Assembly (NCBI RefSeq): GCF_013409365.1
Contig: NZ_JACCBA010000001.1
Coordinates: forward strand, 558,001-622,000
DNA: 64,000 bases
From: Actinomadura luteofluorescens
Lineage (GTDB): Bacteria; Actinomycetota; Actinomycetes; Streptosporangiales; Streptosporangiaceae
Direction: 5' to 3'
Positions 43,058 to 52,800 of this stretch are shown one piece after another. The translations under genes were made by a program, and so were the position numbers. The notes beneath the pieces were generated by a model. It was not told the DNA's origin and did not search any database. It saw only the letters and a program-made list of their open reading frames with translations. Numbering within the stretch: position 1 is the first letter of the stretch; each line of letters opens with the position of its first letter.

Positions 43058-43939
43058 CTAACCGTCGGGGCGGAAACGGGTGCGGTAGGCGGCCGGGCTG
43101 AGAGCGAAGAAGTGCCGGAACCGGCGGCTCGCGTAGTTGGGATCGTGCCAGCCGACGAGCCTTCCGATCGCTGCCACGGGCATGTCGGTCTCGATGAGGA
43201 GTGCCGCCGCGCGCTCTGCTCGCAGCCTGCCCAGGTAGGTCATGGGCGGAACTCCGAGATGCGCGGTGAACATACGAGTCAGGTAGGGAGGCGACAAGTT
43301 CACGGTGGAGGCGAGGTCGTCCAGATTCCAGGCCCGCTGGATGTCGTTCTCCACGAGCTGCGCCGCGGCCAATACCGCGGGGTGGACATGGTCGGTTCGT
43401 TCGCTGTCGGCGTCCGTGGAGCCATGTGGCACTACGCCGCCCAGAAGGCAGAGCAGGATCCCGACCCGCACGGCGTAGACGGGTCCGGGATGAAGGGCCG
43501 GATCCGAACCGGGCTCGCCCGCGGTTTCCGCCAGGCCGGTCTCGACCACGCGTAGCGCGGTGGGGTCGAGCCGCAGCGGGTGACCGGTGTGGCGCCCGGA
43601 TCGGCCGGCGATGCGCACCGAGCGGCCGAGGTGCGGGGCGGCGCGCATCCAGGCCAGCTCGCGCCGAAAGGCCTCCGGGCTGACATACAGGTTGTAGACG
43701 GTCAGGCGGTCGCAGTCGTGGTAGCCGTGCCAGTCGCCCGGACGGAGCATCGTCAGCGAGCCGCGGGCGAGAGGCTGCTCGCCCGCCGCCGAGACGTGCG
43801 TGGCGGTGCCGCCCGTGACGACGGCGAGCTCGATGAAGTCGTGACTGTGGGAGGCCGTGTCGCTTCGCAGCTCGAACCGCTCGGCGGCGATGGGCGGCCG
43901 CCCCGGCGGAAACACCTCCGCGAGCCGCACCCGATGCAC
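43058..43939 (-). CDS. AraC-family transcriptional regulator with cupin domain
   Basis: 293 aa, GTG 43939 with GAGGAGG upstream. N-terminal cupin-like part (SHSHDFIELAVVTGG, the ligand pocket) and a C-terminal double helix-turn-helix with WNLDDLASTVNLSPPYLTRMF and VGWHDPNYASRRFRHFF. Divergent from the PhyH-like gene, 127 bases apart; it most likely regulates that gene and itself. Confidence 0.93.
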   Translation of the reverse strand: MHRVRLAEVFPPGRPPIAAERFELRSDTASHSHDFIELAVVTGGTATHVSAAGEQPLARGSLTMLRPGDWHGYHDCDRLTVYNLYVSPEAFRRELAWMRAAPHLGRSVRIAGRSGRHTGHPLRLDPTALRVVETGLAETAGEPGSDPALHPGPVYAVRVGILLCLLGGVVPHGSTDADSERTDHVHPAVLAAAQLVENDIQRAWNLDDLASTVNLSPPYLTRMFTAHLGVPPMTYLGRLRAERAAALLIETDMPVAAIGRLVGWHDPNYASRRFRHFFALSPAAYRTRFRPDG

Positions 43940-44066
43940 CGGGCCTCCTCAACCGACGTTCGTCAAGATCGTGCTACAGCTGTCGGGCTCTCGTGCTAGC
44001 CGCACGGTGGAGGCTGCGGCGACAGTTGTCGAGACGGCGACCCCCCACAAGGCAGGGAAGACGGCC

Positions 44067-44864
44067 ATGACTGTAGCCGACGGCGAACCCCGTACAACTC
44101 CGGACAACCTTTCCCAGGACGCCGTGTCAGCGTATCGCCGTGACGGTTTCGTCCACCTGCCCGGGGTGATCTCCCGGGCCGACGCGGCCAGATTCGCCGA
44201 AGCGGCGCTGGCGGCCCGCAGCACCGTCCGGGACCACCACGAAGGGTCGGTCTTCACGCAGCTGCTCCAGCTGTGGCGTCACGATGAGACGCTGCGCGAG
44301 CTCACCCTGGACCCCGGCCTGGCGGCCATCGCGGCCCGGCTGGCGGGGATCCCGCTGCGTCTGTGGCACGACCAGCTGCTGATCAAGGAGCCGCGGAACG
44401 GGGCCGCGACAGAGTTCCACCAGGACCAGCCGTACTGGCCGCACGCCGGTTCACGGCATGCGCTCTCGGCCTGGGTGGCGCTGGTGGACGTGCCGGTCGA
44501 CCGCGGTTGCATGACGTTCATCCCGGGCTCCCAGCACCTGGACGGCCTGCGACCACAGGATCTGTCCGACCATGCCGACATGTTCGCCGTGGCGCCCGAA
44601 CTGCTGTGGGAGCGGCGCGTCACGGTCCCCCTCCGCGCGGGCGACTGCACGTTCCACAACTCACGTCTCGCCCACAGCGCCACGCCCAACCTCACCGGCG
44701 ACCCCCGGATCGCCCACGTCATCATCTACGCGGACGCGGACCTGACCTTGGCGGCCGAACCCGCGCACCCCGTCACCGACCCGCTCGCCCTGACCGTGGG
44801 CGACCGGCTACCGGACGACCATTTCCCACGCTTCGCCAAAGAGCCACCCGCGCCGATAACGTGA
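44067..44864 (+). CDS. Phytanoyl-CoA dioxygenase (PhyH)-family oxygenase
   Basis: 265 aa, ATG 44067 with AGGGAAG upstream. Fe(II)/2-oxoglutarate oxygenase: HxD in ATEFHQDQPYW, distal histidine in NSRLAHSATPN, arginine in GDPRIAHVI for 2-oxoglutarate. PhyH members oxidise small molecules; the substrate is not readable. Divergence from an AraC regulator suggests induction by a sugar-like or small aromatic ligand. Confidence 0.9.
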   Translation: MTVADGEPRTTPDNLSQDAVSAYRRDGFVHLPGVISRADAARFAEAALAARSTVRDHHEGSVFTQLLQLWRHDETLRELTLDPGLAAIAARLAGIPLRLWHDQLLIKEPRNGAATEFHQDQPYWPHAGSRHALSAWVALVDVPVDRGCMTFIPGSQHLDGLRPQDLSDHADMFAVAPELLWERRVTVPLRAGDCTFHNSRLAHSATPNLTGDPRIAHVIIYADADLTLAAEPAHPVTDPLALTVGDRLPDDHFPRFAKEPPAPIT

Positions 44865-44926
44865 ACAAGAGATAACTGTTTCAGTAGACCGGGACGCGTG
44901 ATCATCTAGGTTCTATAGTGTGCCGG

Positions 44927-45844
44927 ATGACCCCCACTCTGATGGCGCGAAGGGCCGCCGCCGTACTGGCAACGGCTTTCGTATGTGTGCGGCTCGCTTC
45001 CGGAGTATCCTCGGCCGCCGACACATTCCCCTCGCAGGACGCCTGTGCGGTGACGAACAACAACACCCCCACCGGCGACTGCGGACCTTTCGTCCAGGTC
45101 TACGCGGAGAACTTCAACGGCGGCGACGTCCCCGTGGGCGCGTTCAGGACGTGCGCCGGCGACGGAGACTTCCGCTGCGCCGGGCTCAAGACCAACTACG
45201 CGCACTACTACGACACGCTGGGCGCATACCCCTCGGGCTGGCCGGACACCGCCACGAGCGGCGCCGACGGGAACGGCGGCCGGACGTTCGGCGGGTACTA
45301 CCGGCCGGAGAAGGCCGTGAGCGTCTACACGGCGTCCAACGGTGACGGCCAGATGCGGGTCCACATGACCTCCGACGGTTCCGTCAACTCCGTGGCCGCC
45401 GTCGTTCCCCGGAAATGCATGAACCTGCGTTACGGGAAGTTCACCGAACGGTTCATCGTCCGCACCCGCACCCCCGGCTTCAAGATGGCCCACCTGCGCT
45501 ACACGCCGAACGAGGTGGATTATCCGGAGGCGGGCGGGAACTTCTCCAGCGACCCCGTGAGCGTCTTCACGCACGGCTTCGCCGAGTCCGGCGCCGACGT
45601 GGCGCCCGGCACCGCGTGGACCTCGTGGCACACCTACTCGACAGAGATCGTGCCGGGCTCGCTGCGGTTCTACCTGGACGGCGAGCTCGTCAAGACGGTC
45701 AACGCCGACTTCCCCGAGGCGGCCGACTGGGTCCTCCAGAACGAGAGCGCGCTCGCCGGCGCCTACGCGGCCGCCGGAGCGTCGGTGGACATCGACACCA
45801 CGTGGCTCACCTGCTACAAGTACGTGGCTCCCACGTCCCACTGA
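44927..45844 (+). CDS. Secreted GH16-like glycoside hydrolase or lectin-fold protein
   Basis: 305 aa. TATAGT at 44914-44919 lies 7 bases before ATG 44927, with no ribosome site, so I take this as a leaderless gene rather than starting at GTG 44918, which overlaps the -10 box. Signal peptide to about residue 31 (AVLATAFVCVRLASG..SA). The family 16 catalytic pattern ExDxxE is present as NEVDYPEAGG, and strands such as SWHTYSTEIVPGSLRFYLDGELV fit the concanavalin-like fold. Six cysteines suggest disulfides. A terminator follows at once. Confidence 0.8.
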   Translation: MTPTLMARRAAAVLATAFVCVRLASGVSSAADTFPSQDACAVTNNNTPTGDCGPFVQVYAENFNGGDVPVGAFRTCAGDGDFRCAGLKTNYAHYYDTLGAYPSGWPDTATSGADGNGGRTFGGYYRPEKAVSVYTASNGDGQMRVHMTSDGSVNSVAAVVPRKCMNLRYGKFTERFIVRTRTPGFKMAHLRYTPNEVDYPEAGGNFSSDPVSVFTHGFAESGADVAPGTAWTSWHTYSTEIVPGSLRFYLDGELVKTVNADFPEAADWVLQNESALAGAYAAAGASVDIDTTWLTCYKYVAPTSH

Positions 45845-45870
45845 TCTGCGGCCTTCCGGGAAAGCCGATC

Positions 45871-45902
45871 AGAACGCCATCCTCGAACGAGGATGGCGTT
45901 CT
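45871..45902 (+). terminator. Terminator after the GH16-like gene
   Basis: Perfect 15-bp inverted repeat 45871-45885 with 45888-45902 (agaacgccatcctcg arms). No long T run, but the stem is strong and, being symmetric, can also stop leftward transcription from the decayed gene next to it. Confidence 0.75.
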
Positions 45903-45906
45903 GCCT

Positions 45907-46204
45907 TCACGAGACCTTGTCGAGAGAGCCGTGATCGCGGATCGCGGCACAGGAACGGGCGGCCATGGCGAGGAACATCTCGTCGCCGCGTTCGGTGGGA
46001 GTGCCGTAAGCGCAGCCGAGCACCGTGATCAGGGGGCCTTGGAGAAAGGCGAAGACGTAGTCGTCCCAGCACTGCCCAAGGAGTAGCCGGTCACACCGTG
46101 CATCTGCCCGTCCCGCCCGGCCGTCATCGGACGCCGGTCACCGGCGCGCCGAGCACTTCGCTCAGCCAGGCGGCGTTGAGCCGGGTGGGTTCGCCGCCGG
46201 TCAC
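45907..46204 (-). pseudogene. Remnant of a phosphotransferase (APH/ecdysteroid-kinase-like) gene
   Basis: Two pieces remain. The N terminus (GTG 46204, overlapping the monooxygenase stop) reads TRLNAAWLSEVLGAPVTGV and stops at 46124. In another frame, about 46090 to 45907, lies a C terminus with CWDDYVFAFLQGPLITVLG and ERGDEMFLAMAARSCAAIRD. Both are typical ends of the roughly 350-residue phosphotransferase family, but the whole middle with kinase motifs is gone. This is an internal deletion of a gene once coupled to the monooxygenase. Confidence 0.65.
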
Positions 46205-47295
46205 GAGGCCTCCGCGGGGGCACGGCCCGGGTTGCGGGGCAGGCCGCCGAACCGGTCAGCGGGTCGCATCGCCCGGTAGGCGTCGATGATCGGGGCCAGT
46301 TCGGCGGGGGTGGCGCCGTGCAGGATGACGCTGTCGGCGCCGGCGTCGAACTGGGCGAGGACGCGTCGCGCGCACCGTTCGGGAGGGCCGGTCGCCGCCG
46401 CCTCCAGCCATTCCTGGGGAAGCAGCCCGGCGAGGTGGCGGAGTTCGCCCGGCGTGGCGAGCGCGTCGAAGGCGCCGGGGTAGCCGTCGACCAGGTCATC
46501 GGCGCGGAAACGGGCCAGGCCGGCCGGATCCCAGCCGTTGACCCGCACCAGCAGGTCCCCGTAACCCTGCAGGTAGGTGGCCAGGCGACCGGCGAGCTTG
46601 CGCAGGCGGGCCTCCTCGTCCAGGTGGTCACCGACCGTGGCCAGGACCGACCACACCCGTACCGAGGCGGGGTCGCGGCCGGCCGCCGCGGCGCCCCGGC
46701 GGATCGAGGAGACCGCACGGGCCAGGGTCTCGTCGGTGAAGAAGGTGTGCAGGACGACCCCGTCGGCGACCCGGCCGGCGAACTCCAGCGTGCGCTCGCC
46801 CATCGCCATGAGCATGACCGGGATGTCCTCGCGGAACGCGGAGTCCTGGCTGAGGTACGGATAGCTTCCGGCGGGGCCGTCGTGCCCGACGACCGCCTCT
46901 CCCCGCCACAGGCGGCGCATGATGCCGATGAAGTCGTCGAGCTGGGCCTGGGTGACGCGGCGCAGGCCCATCACGTCGAAGAGCATGTCGAAGCCCCGGC
47001 CCAGGCCGAGCGCGAACCGTCCGCCGGTCATCCGGTGCATCGTCGTGGCGAGCGTCGCGGTGACCAGGGGGTGGCGGGTGTTGTGGTTGGTGGCCGCGGT
47101 GGCGATGCCGATCCGGGTGCCGGCCGCCGCCGCGGCTCCCGCCAGCACCGCCGCGTCCTTGGTGTTGAAGCGCTCCGACAGGAACACCGATCCGAGCCCC
47201 ATGGCCTCCGCCTCGGCGACCTCGCCGAGCAGGTCGCGCGGGGTCCCCGAATGCCCGGCCAGTCCATAGCAACCGAGCTCTGGCAGGTCGTCCAC
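46201..47295 (-). CDS. Luciferase-like (probably F420-dependent) oxidoreductase
   Basis: 364 aa from GTG 47295 or 47298, with GGAGGAGG upstream; the longer frame to 47625 overlaps the transporter. TIM-barrel LLM family marks: LGSVFLSERFNTKDAAVLAG, ATNHNTRHPL, RMTGGRFALGLGRGFD, and VMLMAMGERTLEFAGRVADGVVL. Actinobacterial members mostly use coenzyme F420 to oxidise or reduce alcohols, ketones or steroids. Its former partner, a phosphotransferase, is now decayed. Confidence 0.88.
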   Translation of the reverse strand: MDDLPELGCYGLAGHSGTPRDLLGEVAEAEAMGLGSVFLSERFNTKDAAVLAGAAAAAGTRIGIATAATNHNTRHPLVTATLATTMHRMTGGRFALGLGRGFDMLFDVMGLRRVTQAQLDDFIGIMRRLWRGEAVVGHDGPAGSYPYLSQDSAFREDIPVMLMAMGERTLEFAGRVADGVVLHTFFTDETLARAVSSIRRGAAAAGRDPASVRVWSVLATVGDHLDEEARLRKLAGRLATYLQGYGDLLVRVNGWDPAGLARFRADDLVDGYPGAFDALATPGELRHLAGLLPQEWLEAAATGPPERCARRVLAQFDAGADSVILHGATPAELAPIIDAYRAMRPADRFGGLPRNPGRAPAEAS

Positions 47296-47434
47296 CACGG
47301 CCCTCCTCCGCCTGCGCCGGCCCTCGACCGTACCTGAATTGGACACCTGTCCGAAAGCCTGTCCAGGTTCGGGATGCCCGGCAGCGCGCCGGCCCGCTCG
47401 GCGGTAGCTCAGGCCCGGGCGCCGCGCCAGGAGG

Positions 47435-49162
47435 TCAGGTGGACGGCTTGGGAGTGAGACGGGGCTGTTCCGCGGAGCCGGCGAGTGGCAGGACGCCGCT
47501 CGTTCGCAGGTGGGCGCGGGCGTAAGCGATCGCGTCGGGCGTGGTGGGGAAGACCAGGCCGTCGCGGCGCAGGTGCTCGGCGACGCCGAGGGCGGCCAGG
47601 ATCTGGTCGTGGCCGGCTTTGACACCGGAGACCAGGACCGTGATGCCGCGGTCCTCCAGCCGGGTGATGGCGTCGCCGAGGACGCCCGCGCCGGTCGCGT
47701 CCAGAGCGGAGATCCGCGACATCCGCAGGATGACGATCCGGACGTCGCTGACCTGCGTCAACTCCAGCAGAAAGCGGTGCGCGGCGGCGAAGAACAGCGG
47801 GCCGTCGAAGCGGTAGGCGACGATGTGCTCGTCCAGCAGCCGCTGCTCCTCGGCGGGTTGGTCGCCGTCGCGGTCGCCGCTTCTGAGGGGGACCTCGTCG
47901 AGCCGGCCCGAGGCGGCCACGGCGCGCAGCGCCACCACGACGGCCAGCGCGACACCGACGGCCACCGCGGTGATCAGATCGAACACCACGGTGACCGCGA
48001 AGGTCAGGACCAGGACGACCCCGTCGCCGCGGGTGGCCCGCGCGATCGCGCGCAGCGACCCGACCTCCACCATGCGGACGGTGGTGGCCAGCAGCACCCC
48101 GGCGAGCGCGGCCAGCGGGATGCGGCCGACCAGGTTCCCCGCGGCGAGGACGATGAAGGCCAGCACGGCGGCGTGGGTGAGGGCGGCCAGCCTCGACCGG
48201 GCGCCGGCCCGGACGTTGACGGCGGTGCGCGCGATCGCCGCGGTCGCCGGCACCCCGCCCAGCACCGGCGCGGCCAGGTTGGCGACGCCCTGACCGAACA
48301 GCTCGCGGTCGGGGTCGTGCCTCTCGCCGACGCTCATGCCATCGGCGACCTTGGCGCACAGCAGGCTCTCCAGCGCGGCCAGCGCCGCCACCGCCAGCGC
48401 CGAGGGCAGCAGCGCCATCGCCGCACCGGCGTCCAGGAATCCCAGGGACGGAGCGGGCAGCCCGGACGGCAGCGCACCGATCCGGGCGACGTCCAGAGAG
48501 GCGGCCTCGGCGACCAGGGTCGCCCCCACGATGCCGATGAGCGAGAAGGGGACCGCCGGACGCGTCCGGGCGCCGGCCAGCATCACCGCGGCGACCGCCA
48601 CCGCCATGGCCGGAGCCGCCGCGGTGGGATGGCCGGCGAACCGGACGGCGGCCTGCCCCGCCGACTGCCACACCTTCTCCGCGTGCGGGCCGGTCACCCC
48701 GAGCGCGGCGGGCACCTGCTGGAGGGCGATGACCACGGCGATGCCGGCGGTGAACCCCTCGATGACCGGGGTGGGCAGCAGGGCCGCGAACCGTCCCGCG
48801 CGCAGCGCGGCCATCCCCAGCAGGATGAGCCCGGCCATCAGCCCGACCATGAGCACGCCGCCGGCCCCGTGCCGGGCGACGATCGGCGCGAGCACCACCG
48901 TCATGGCGCCCGTCGGCCCGGACACCTGCAGGTTGCTGCCTCCGAACACCGCCGCCAGGGTGCCCGCCACGATCGCCGTGACCAGCCCGGCCTGGGCACC
49001 GAGGCCGGAGCTGATCCCGAACGCCAGGGCCAGCGGCAGTGCCACCACCGCCACGATCAGCCCGGCCGTCAGGTCCCGGCCCGCCGACCGCCGCGCGGGC
49101 GTCCAGTCCGACCGGCGCGGCAGCAGGCCGCCCAGCCGCCGGGCCGGAGAGGCGGCGGTCAC
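47435..49162 (-). CDS. SulP-family anion transporter with STAS domain
   Basis: 575 aa, GTG 49162 overlapping the ArsR stop. Membrane part with the SulP signatures (DLTAGLIVAVVALPLALAFG, SNLQVSGPTGAMTVVLAPI, about 12 segments) and a C-terminal cytoplasmic STAS domain (about 445-545, VSDVRIVILRMSRISALDATGA). SulP proteins carry sulfate, bicarbonate or other anions, often with sodium. Coupling to an ArsR repressor implies control by a small ion or redox signal. Confidence 0.92.
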   Translation of the reverse strand: MTAASPARRLGGLLPRRSDWTPARRSAGRDLTAGLIVAVVALPLALAFGISSGLGAQAGLVTAIVAGTLAAVFGGSNLQVSGPTGAMTVVLAPIVARHGAGGVLMVGLMAGLILLGMAALRAGRFAALLPTPVIEGFTAGIAVVIALQQVPAALGVTGPHAEKVWQSAGQAAVRFAGHPTAAAPAMAVAVAAVMLAGARTRPAVPFSLIGIVGATLVAEAASLDVARIGALPSGLPAPSLGFLDAGAAMALLPSALAVAALAALESLLCAKVADGMSVGERHDPDRELFGQGVANLAAPVLGGVPATAAIARTAVNVRAGARSRLAALTHAAVLAFIVLAAGNLVGRIPLAALAGVLLATTVRMVEVGSLRAIARATRGDGVVLVLTFAVTVVFDLITAVAVGVALAVVVALRAVAASGRLDEVPLRSGDRDGDQPAEEQRLLDEHIVAYRFDGPLFFAAAHRFLLELTQVSDVRIVILRMSRISALDATGAGVLGDAITRLEDRGITVLVSGVKAGHDQILAALGVAEHLRRDGLVFPTTPDAIAYARAHLRTSGVLPLAGSAEQPRLTPKPST

Positions 49163-49491
49163 GGCGTCTCGGCCATGAGCTCGTCCAGCAGCCGCCCCTG
49201 ATCGGCCAGCAGCTCGGTGAGGATGCGCCGCGCCGCGCGCATCAGTTCCGACACGTCCCCGCCGGCCAGCTCGTACATCACCGTCGCCCCTTCGCGGCGC
49301 GCGGTGACGATCCCGGCCCTGCGCAGCACCGCCAACTGCTGGGACAGGTTGGACGGCTCCACCTCGATCGCGGCCAGCAGGTCCCGCACCGGCATCGGCC
49401 GCTCGCACAGCAGTTCCAGAACCCGCACCCGCACCGGATGCCCCAGCGTCTTGAACAGCTCGGCCTTGGCCTGGAACAGCGGAACCGGCAT
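49159..49491 (-). CDS. ArsR-family transcriptional repressor
   Basis: 110 aa, ATG 49491 overlapping the previous stop (TGATG). Winged helix with FKTLGHPVRVRVLELL, then EVEPSNLSQQLAVLRRAGIV (recognition helix). Only one cysteine (LLCERP), so a classic CxC metal site is lacking. It is probably autoregulatory through the palindrome at 49745-49760 and controls the SulP gene it overlaps. Confidence 0.93.
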   Translation of the reverse strand: MPVPLFQAKAELFKTLGHPVRVRVLELLCERPMPVRDLLAAIEVEPSNLSQQLAVLRRAGIVTARREGATVMYELAGGDVSELMRAARRILTELLADQGRLLDELMAETP

Positions 49492-49673
49492 CAGCGATCT
49501 CCGCCGGAGCCGTCCGGACCGCCCTGCGTCTCCTCCTCGCCGTCCGGGACCTGTGACGGGGAGGGGCCGACGTCCAGCTCCCGACGCAGTCGCTCAAGAT
49601 CGCCGCCCACGCTGCCGTACTTCAGCCGCCGCGCGACCTTCACCTGCTTCGCCTTCGCCCGCCCACGTCCCAT
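49491..49673 (-). CDS. DUF3073 small basic protein
   Basis: 60 aa, ATG 49673 after GAGGAG; the longer frame to 49724 lacks a ribosome site. The start MGRGRAKAKQVKVARRLKY is the hallmark of the actinobacterial DUF3073 family, whose role is unknown. Finding it as first gene of an ArsR-SulP operon is unusual, since it normally stands among housekeeping genes. Confidence 0.88.
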   Translation of the reverse strand: MGRGRAKAKQVKVARRLKYGSVGGDLERLRRELDVGPSPSQVPDGEEETQGGPDGSGGDR

Positions 49674-49744
49674 GACGTCGATCTCCTCGCTCTGTGACCC
49701 GCCGCACGGGCACGAACCCACCACCGGATTGCAATCCTACCAAA

Positions 49745-49760
49745 TTGAAGAATTCTTCAA
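49745..49760. promoter_or_regulatory. Perfect 16-base palindrome, probable ArsR operator
   Basis: ttgaagaattcttcaa reads identically on both strands, 71 bases upstream of the DUF3073 start. Size and position fit an ArsR-family binding site for the operon below. Confidence 0.65.
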
Positions 49761-49828
49761 CTCTTGAATCCCGCCCGCCCTGCTCGGTCGACGCCGGCAC
49801 TCATGCGCTTCCGTGATGTGCGGCCGGT

Positions 49829-52800
49829 TCAGGGGGAGACGACCGCGGTGAGGTCGGCGAGCACTTCGGAGGCGGTCACCGCGTCCAGTTCGCCGAAGCT
49901 GTGAAGTGCCGCCCCGGACGAGCTGTGGGAGAAGTACTCGGGAGCGGGGTCGGCGCCGACCCAGACCGCCTCGATGGTCTGATCGCCGGACTCGCTGACA
50001 TGGCCCACATACAGCCCTGTGGCGAGCGTGACGACGACGTAGCGGCCCTCGCCGACAGGGCGGACGAGGCACGAGATCCCGCCGTCGGAATCCACGGGGC
50101 CTCGGTACCAGCCGCGCCGCTCCAGCCGGAGCACGTTGCCGAACGGCACCGTCACCTTTTCGAACCGGGTCAGCCGGGCCGCCGCCTTCTCCTCGCCGGT
50201 GAGCGCGTGCACTTCCCGTCCGAGCTGCGGGAACGGCTGCAGGATCTCGTAGTCGGCGAACAACTGGGCCCAGGCCGGCAGCGCCTTCCCGAGGTGCAGC
50301 GGGTGCGCGATGGCGATGACGGCGTCGTCGGGCACCGCGACGGCGTCATCGTCGACGCCGGCGAACGTGCGGTCCTCCGCGAGCCGGAACGCCGTCACGG
50401 TGTCGCCGTGCTCGGCGATCCACACCAGGCGCCACGCGATGTGCCACACCAGCGGATGTCCGGCGAAGAACTCGCGGAACTCCGGCAGCGGCCACCGGCG
50501 TCCCGTCGTCATCGACCGTTCGAGGCGCTGGAGCTGGAGCCCGGCGACGGCACGGACGTCCTTCTTCAGGTCGGTGAAGCGCCGGTGGGCGGCGGGCGCC
50601 AGGGCGGCGTCATCGCGCTGCCCGGGTTTGGGCAGGGACGACCGATGCTTCCCGGCCTGGTCGATGACGTACGGCCTGAGCGCCTCGTCGAATCCGGCGG
50701 TGAACCGGCGCGGGCCGTAGTCGAGGACGAGGGTGCCGTCGGCGTCCAGCCCCAGGTCGGGGACCAGGCGGTCACCGAGCTGCTCGGTGGTGAGGCCGCG
50801 TGCGGCGGCGATCTGCTCGACCTTCTCCTGCGCCCGCTGCTTCAGCGCCTTGAACTTCGCCTTCTGCGCGATGGCATGGATCTCGCGCAGCGCGAGGTCG
50901 GACCCGATCGCGGCGAGCACGTCGAGCCCGCGCACCGCGTGGTGGTGGCCGCCCTCCCCCGGCCAGGTCCGGACCATCGGGACGAGCTCGCGCACGGTCG
51001 TGTCGTCCCCGAGCCAGGCCAGCGCGGCGAACTGCCAGACCTCACGGGGTTCGGCACCGTTCTCACGCCAGTGCCGGAACAGCGCCCAGCCGAAGCGGGA
51101 CAGCGAATGCTCGTCGCACGCGTCCAGGACGCCACCGAGGTCGGGATCGGGTTCGGTGGGCGTGGACATCGCCAGCAGCGCGAGCAGGTTCCGCACGGCG
51201 GACACGGGCAGCGCGCGCCCCCCGCTCCGCAGCAGAACCTGCGGCAGCACTTCTGCGTTCACCGCCAGGTGCGCGGGTGGCTTCTTGCGGGGACGCGACG
51301 CTTCGTCCGGTTCCGCGTCCAGGGCGGTCCTGATCGGCTCAACGGCTCGCTCGTCATGCGCACGCGCGAAGTCGAGGACGGCGTCCGGGCCTTCCTGGGC
51401 GGCGATGAGGCGCAGGGCGTGCTCGGCGGCCCTGCGCGCCTTGCCGGCGCGGCCGACCGCGGCCGGCAGGAGGTAGGGAAGCGCAGCGCTTCCGTGCCGG
51501 GTGAACCAGGCGGTCGCTGCACCACGCGCCGTCGGGCTCCGCTGCAGCCAGTCCGCCATCGCGTTCGCGACATCGCCGTCGAGGAAGGGCAGCAGCAGTT
51601 CGGCGCCGTTCGCGGGCCGCGCCCGCGCGTAGCCGAGCGCGACCGGGAGGGCGTCGAGCTCGTACCGAGCGATGATGACGCGGAGCCACGAATCCGGGTC
51701 GTAGGGGTGCCCTTTCCTGCCCAGTCCCTGCTCGTGGCGCCAGTCGGGCTGCCATTCGGCCAGGACGGGGCGGACGAGGTCTTCGGGCCCCGCCGCCAGG
51801 ACCGCGCCCTGCCAGTAGAGCATCCGGCCCAGATCGGTCGCCGGGGACCGGGCCTCCGCGACCCGCCGCGCCCAGCCCTCCGTGTGCGCGGCGGGGACCG
51901 GAACCCGCCCGAACGAGTGGCCCCCCGTAACAAGGGTGACGATCTTTCTGTTCAGCCAGTCGTCGCGTTCGTCCGGTGCCCACGCCATCGCCCGCTCCCG
52001 CGGAACCGGCAGGCCCTTGACGACGACCGGCTTGGCCTTCGGCTCCGGCCGCTCCCATCGTGGGACGGCCAGCGGGCGCGGCACCTCGTCCGCCGCCGCG
52101 TCCGGAGACCGGTCGTCGGCCGCCCACAGTTCCTCCACGACCGCGCGGCTCCCGGCGGGCAGGTCTGGGAGGACCTGCTTCGTCAGTTCCGCATGCGCCC
52201 GCAGATGGTCGGTCAGCAAGTCGCGTGCCTTGGCGTCCCCGGCCGACGCGGCCGCCAGGACGCGAATCGCGCGGACCGGGAATCGCCGCATGCTGTCCCG
52301 CAGCGCCGCCATCATGTGAAGGTTTCCCGCGCGCTCCAGCATCTGCCGGAACGTCTCGTCGCCGGGCAACCGGCTCAGGACGTCCAGCAAGCCTTTGCGG
52401 CGGGGCGCGCTGTCGTGAAAGAGATCGAACGCCTCGGCCATGAACGGGGCGATCGCAGGGCCCACGCCGTCCGCCAGAGTGATGAGGTTCTCGACGTAGT
52501 AGCAGTCCGAGACGGAGATATGGGCCCCGGCGCCGAGGATTTCGAGATGCTCGGCCGGGCCCAGTGACCGGAGCAGCATCTCCCGCGGCACGGAGTTCGC
52601 AGGTGCCGCGCAACATTCGGCCACCCAGTCGAGTTCGGTCGGGACGAGGTAGGCGGCGAGAATCCGCCGTGCCGGTGTTGTGCGCAGCCCAGCGAGAAGC
52701 GAGACGATGTGCCGGTATTCGGCGTCGTCGGACTGCGCGATGAATGCGCGCAGGCGCTTGAGCGCCTCCTCCTGCCGCGACGGGTCCAGGTGCGCTTTCT

